Source: an uncultured Lachnospiraceae bacterium (GTDB lineage Bacteria; Bacillota; Clostridia; Lachnospirales; Lachnospiraceae). Taken from it: a stretch of DNA of 5,921 nt. Under the pieces are notes generated by a model that saw nothing but the letters and a program-made list of their open reading frames with translations, ran no database searches and was not told where the DNA came from. The stretch lies in assembly GCA_947177465.1 (NCBI GenBank), contig CAMWUP010000143.1:1-5921 (forward strand), read 5' to 3'. The position numbers and the translations under genes were made by a program. Below, one piece after another: positions 4,759 through 5,921 of this stretch; within the stretch, counting starts at the first letter, position 1, and the number at the start of each line of letters is the position of its first letter.

Positions 4759-5921
4759 ATGAACATTTTAGTTGTAAACGGCAGTCCAAAGGGAGAAAAC
4801 AGCATCACTCTGCAGACTGTACGATATCTGCAGAAACACTTTCCGGAGCATACATTTTCGTTTTTACATGCAGGACAGCGAATCAGGGTGTTGGAGAAGG
4901 ATTTTGCACCGGCAAAGGAGGCGCTTGAAAAGGCAGACCTTATCCTGTTTTCTTATCCGGTCTATACCTTTATTGCACCCAGCCAGTTGCACCGTTTTAT
5001 TGAGCTGGTCAAGCAGTCCGGCGTAAAGCTTGCGGGGAAATATGTGACGCAGCTTACCACCTCCAAGCATTTTTATGATGTTACGGCGCATCGCTATATT
5101 CAGGAAAATTGTCAGGATATGGGTATGAAGTTTATCAAAGGGCTTTCCGCCGATATGGAAGATTTGTTGAAGCCCCGCGGCAGAAAAGAGGCGTTTTCCT
5201 TTTTCCGCTATGTTCTGTGGAGCATAAAGGAGGACAGTTATGAGCCGCTGCCTGCGCCACAAACGGCGCCTGCCCACATGCCCGTACAGATACCGGAGGC
5301 TTCGCAGGAGGAAAAGAGTGCGGCGCGCAGGGGAGTGATTGTGACGGATGCGCTGCCGGAGGATGAAGGGCTTCGTAATATGATTGCGCGTTTTCAGGCG
5401 GTGTTGCCTTTTAAGAGCAGGATTGTGAATATACGAGAGTATCCTTTTCAGGGAGGCTGCCTCGGCTGTTTCCATTGTGCGGTTTCCGGAAAATGCATCT
5501 ACAATGATAAGTTTGATGACTTTCTGCGCAATGAAATCCAGAGCGCGGACGCCACGGTTTATGCGTTTGCAATTCAGGACCATTCCATGGGCTCTGTCTT
5601 TAAAAAGTATGATGACAGGCAGTTTTGTAACGGACACCGTACCGTCACCATGGGAAGCCCTGTGGGATACTTGATTAGTGGGAACTACAGTCGGGAAGAA
5701 AACCTGAAGATGATTATCGAAGGGCGCAGTGAGGTGGGAGGCAATTTTCTTGCAGGCGTGGCAACAGATGAAACCAGTCCGGATGCTGCCATTGACCGTT
5801 TGGCGCGTACACTGACATTTGTGCTGAAACACCGCTACACGCAGCCACAGAATTTTTACGGAGTGGGTGGTATGAAGATTTTCAGGGATTTGATTTTTAC
5901 GATGCAGGGTATGATGAAGGC
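4759..5921 (+). CDS. NADPH-dependent FMN reductase-like protein with two flavodoxin-type halves, 3' end cut off
   Basis: The frame is open from ATG 4759 to the window end (387 full codons). The start follows GGGAGG at 4744-4749. The first half opens with M-N-I-L-V-V-N-G-S-P-K-G and S15, the FMN-phosphate loop of flavodoxin-like reductases, with Y66-P-V-Y69 as the typical second flavin contact. A Pro/Ala/Glu-rich linker lies at about 161-190. A second half then begins with R-R-G-V-I-V-T-D (190-197). It lacks an obvious GSP loop at its start but carries a cysteine cluster C234-x2-C237-x2-C240-x5-C246, followed by D-K-F-D-D-F, as in iron-sulfur-flavoprotein-type reductases. G299-S-P-V-G303 follows later. 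The protein probably reduces a flavin, quinone or related acceptor with NAD(P)H; the cysteines could bind an Fe-S cluster. It likely shares an operon with the SDR. Family is well supported; substrate is unknown. Confidence 0.82.
   Translation, partial: MNILVVNGSPKGENSITLQTVRYLQKHFPEHTFSFLHAGQRIRVLEKDFAPAKEALEKADLILFSYPVYTFIAPSQLHRFIELVKQSGVKLAGKYVTQLTTSKHFYDVTAHRYIQENCQDMGMKFIKGLSADMEDLLKPRGRKEAFSFFRYVLWSIKEDSYEPLPAPQTAPAHMPVQIPEASQEEKSAARRGVIVTDALPEDEGLRNMIARFQAVLPFKSRIVNIREYPFQGGCLGCFHCAVSGKCIYNDKFDDFLRNEIQSADATVYAFAIQDHSMGSVFKKYDDRQFCNGHRTVTMGSPVGYLISGNYSREENLKMIIEGRSEVGGNFLAGVATDETSPDAAIDRLARTLTFVLKHRYTQPQNFYGVGGMKIFRDLIFTMQGMMK

Noticed and set aside
4752..4945. ATG 4752 (M-A-H-E-H-F) as the start of the gene after the SDR
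   Set aside because: It is in another frame that ends early and has no motif, whereas ATG 4759 leads directly into the flavodoxin-type G-S-P-K-G loop at a suitable distance from the same Shine-Dalgarno.
4864..5832. 322-codon open frame on the - strand
   Set aside because: It lies entirely inside the flavodoxin-type reductase gene on the + strand, which has clear motifs, a Shine-Dalgarno and no stop. The antisense product is rich in Arg/His/Cys with no recognisable domain, as expected for a shadow frame of a GC-richer gene.

Overview
The window looks like an accessory stretch of a low-GC Gram-positive chromosome or integrated element, most likely from Clostridia and plausibly Lachnospiraceae. 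The reasons are strong Shine-Dalgarno sequences (AAAGGAGG, GGGAGG), A+T-rich intergenic DNA, a textbook sigma-A promoter and the gene families present. The assignment rests on general resemblance, not on a database search. All convincing genes read on the + strand.

Left part (1-1919): accessory or phage-type genes, partly decayed. A KilA-N domain gene is cut by the left edge of the window. It is followed by a GIY-YIG/DUF4357 nuclease-like gene that has lost one base in an A run near its 5' end. Next comes a short C-terminal fragment of what looks like a methyltransferase extension domain, also broken by a missing base in an A run.

Middle part (1920-3585): an intact two-gene toxin-antitoxin/abortive-infection module of the AbiE type. 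A hairpin (1924-1961) separates it from the decayed genes. It has its own consensus promoter (TTGACT, 17 bp, TATAAT) bracketed by an inverted repeat CACTTTAC...GTAAAGTG, a good candidate operator for autorepression by the antitoxin. The antitoxin gene (abiEi) and the toxin nucleotidyltransferase gene (abiEii) overlap by one base (TAATG), so they are probably translationally coupled.

Right part (3586-5921): the sequence becomes visibly richer in G+C. A NAD(P)-dependent sugar-epimerase/dehydratase-like SDR and a large NADPH-dependent FMN-reductase-like protein with two flavodoxin-type halves lie 25 bp apart and probably form an operon. The second gene runs off the right edge. The 132 bases before the SDR start are open in the SDR frame and have their own Shine-Dalgarno sequence, so this junction has two possible translation starts.

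No tRNA, rRNA, CRISPR array or transposase was seen. The AbiE module itself is a known type of system. The observations most worth following up are its promoter-spanning palindrome, the clustered homopolymer frameshifts to its left, the dual-start junction to its right, and the tandem flavodoxin protein.
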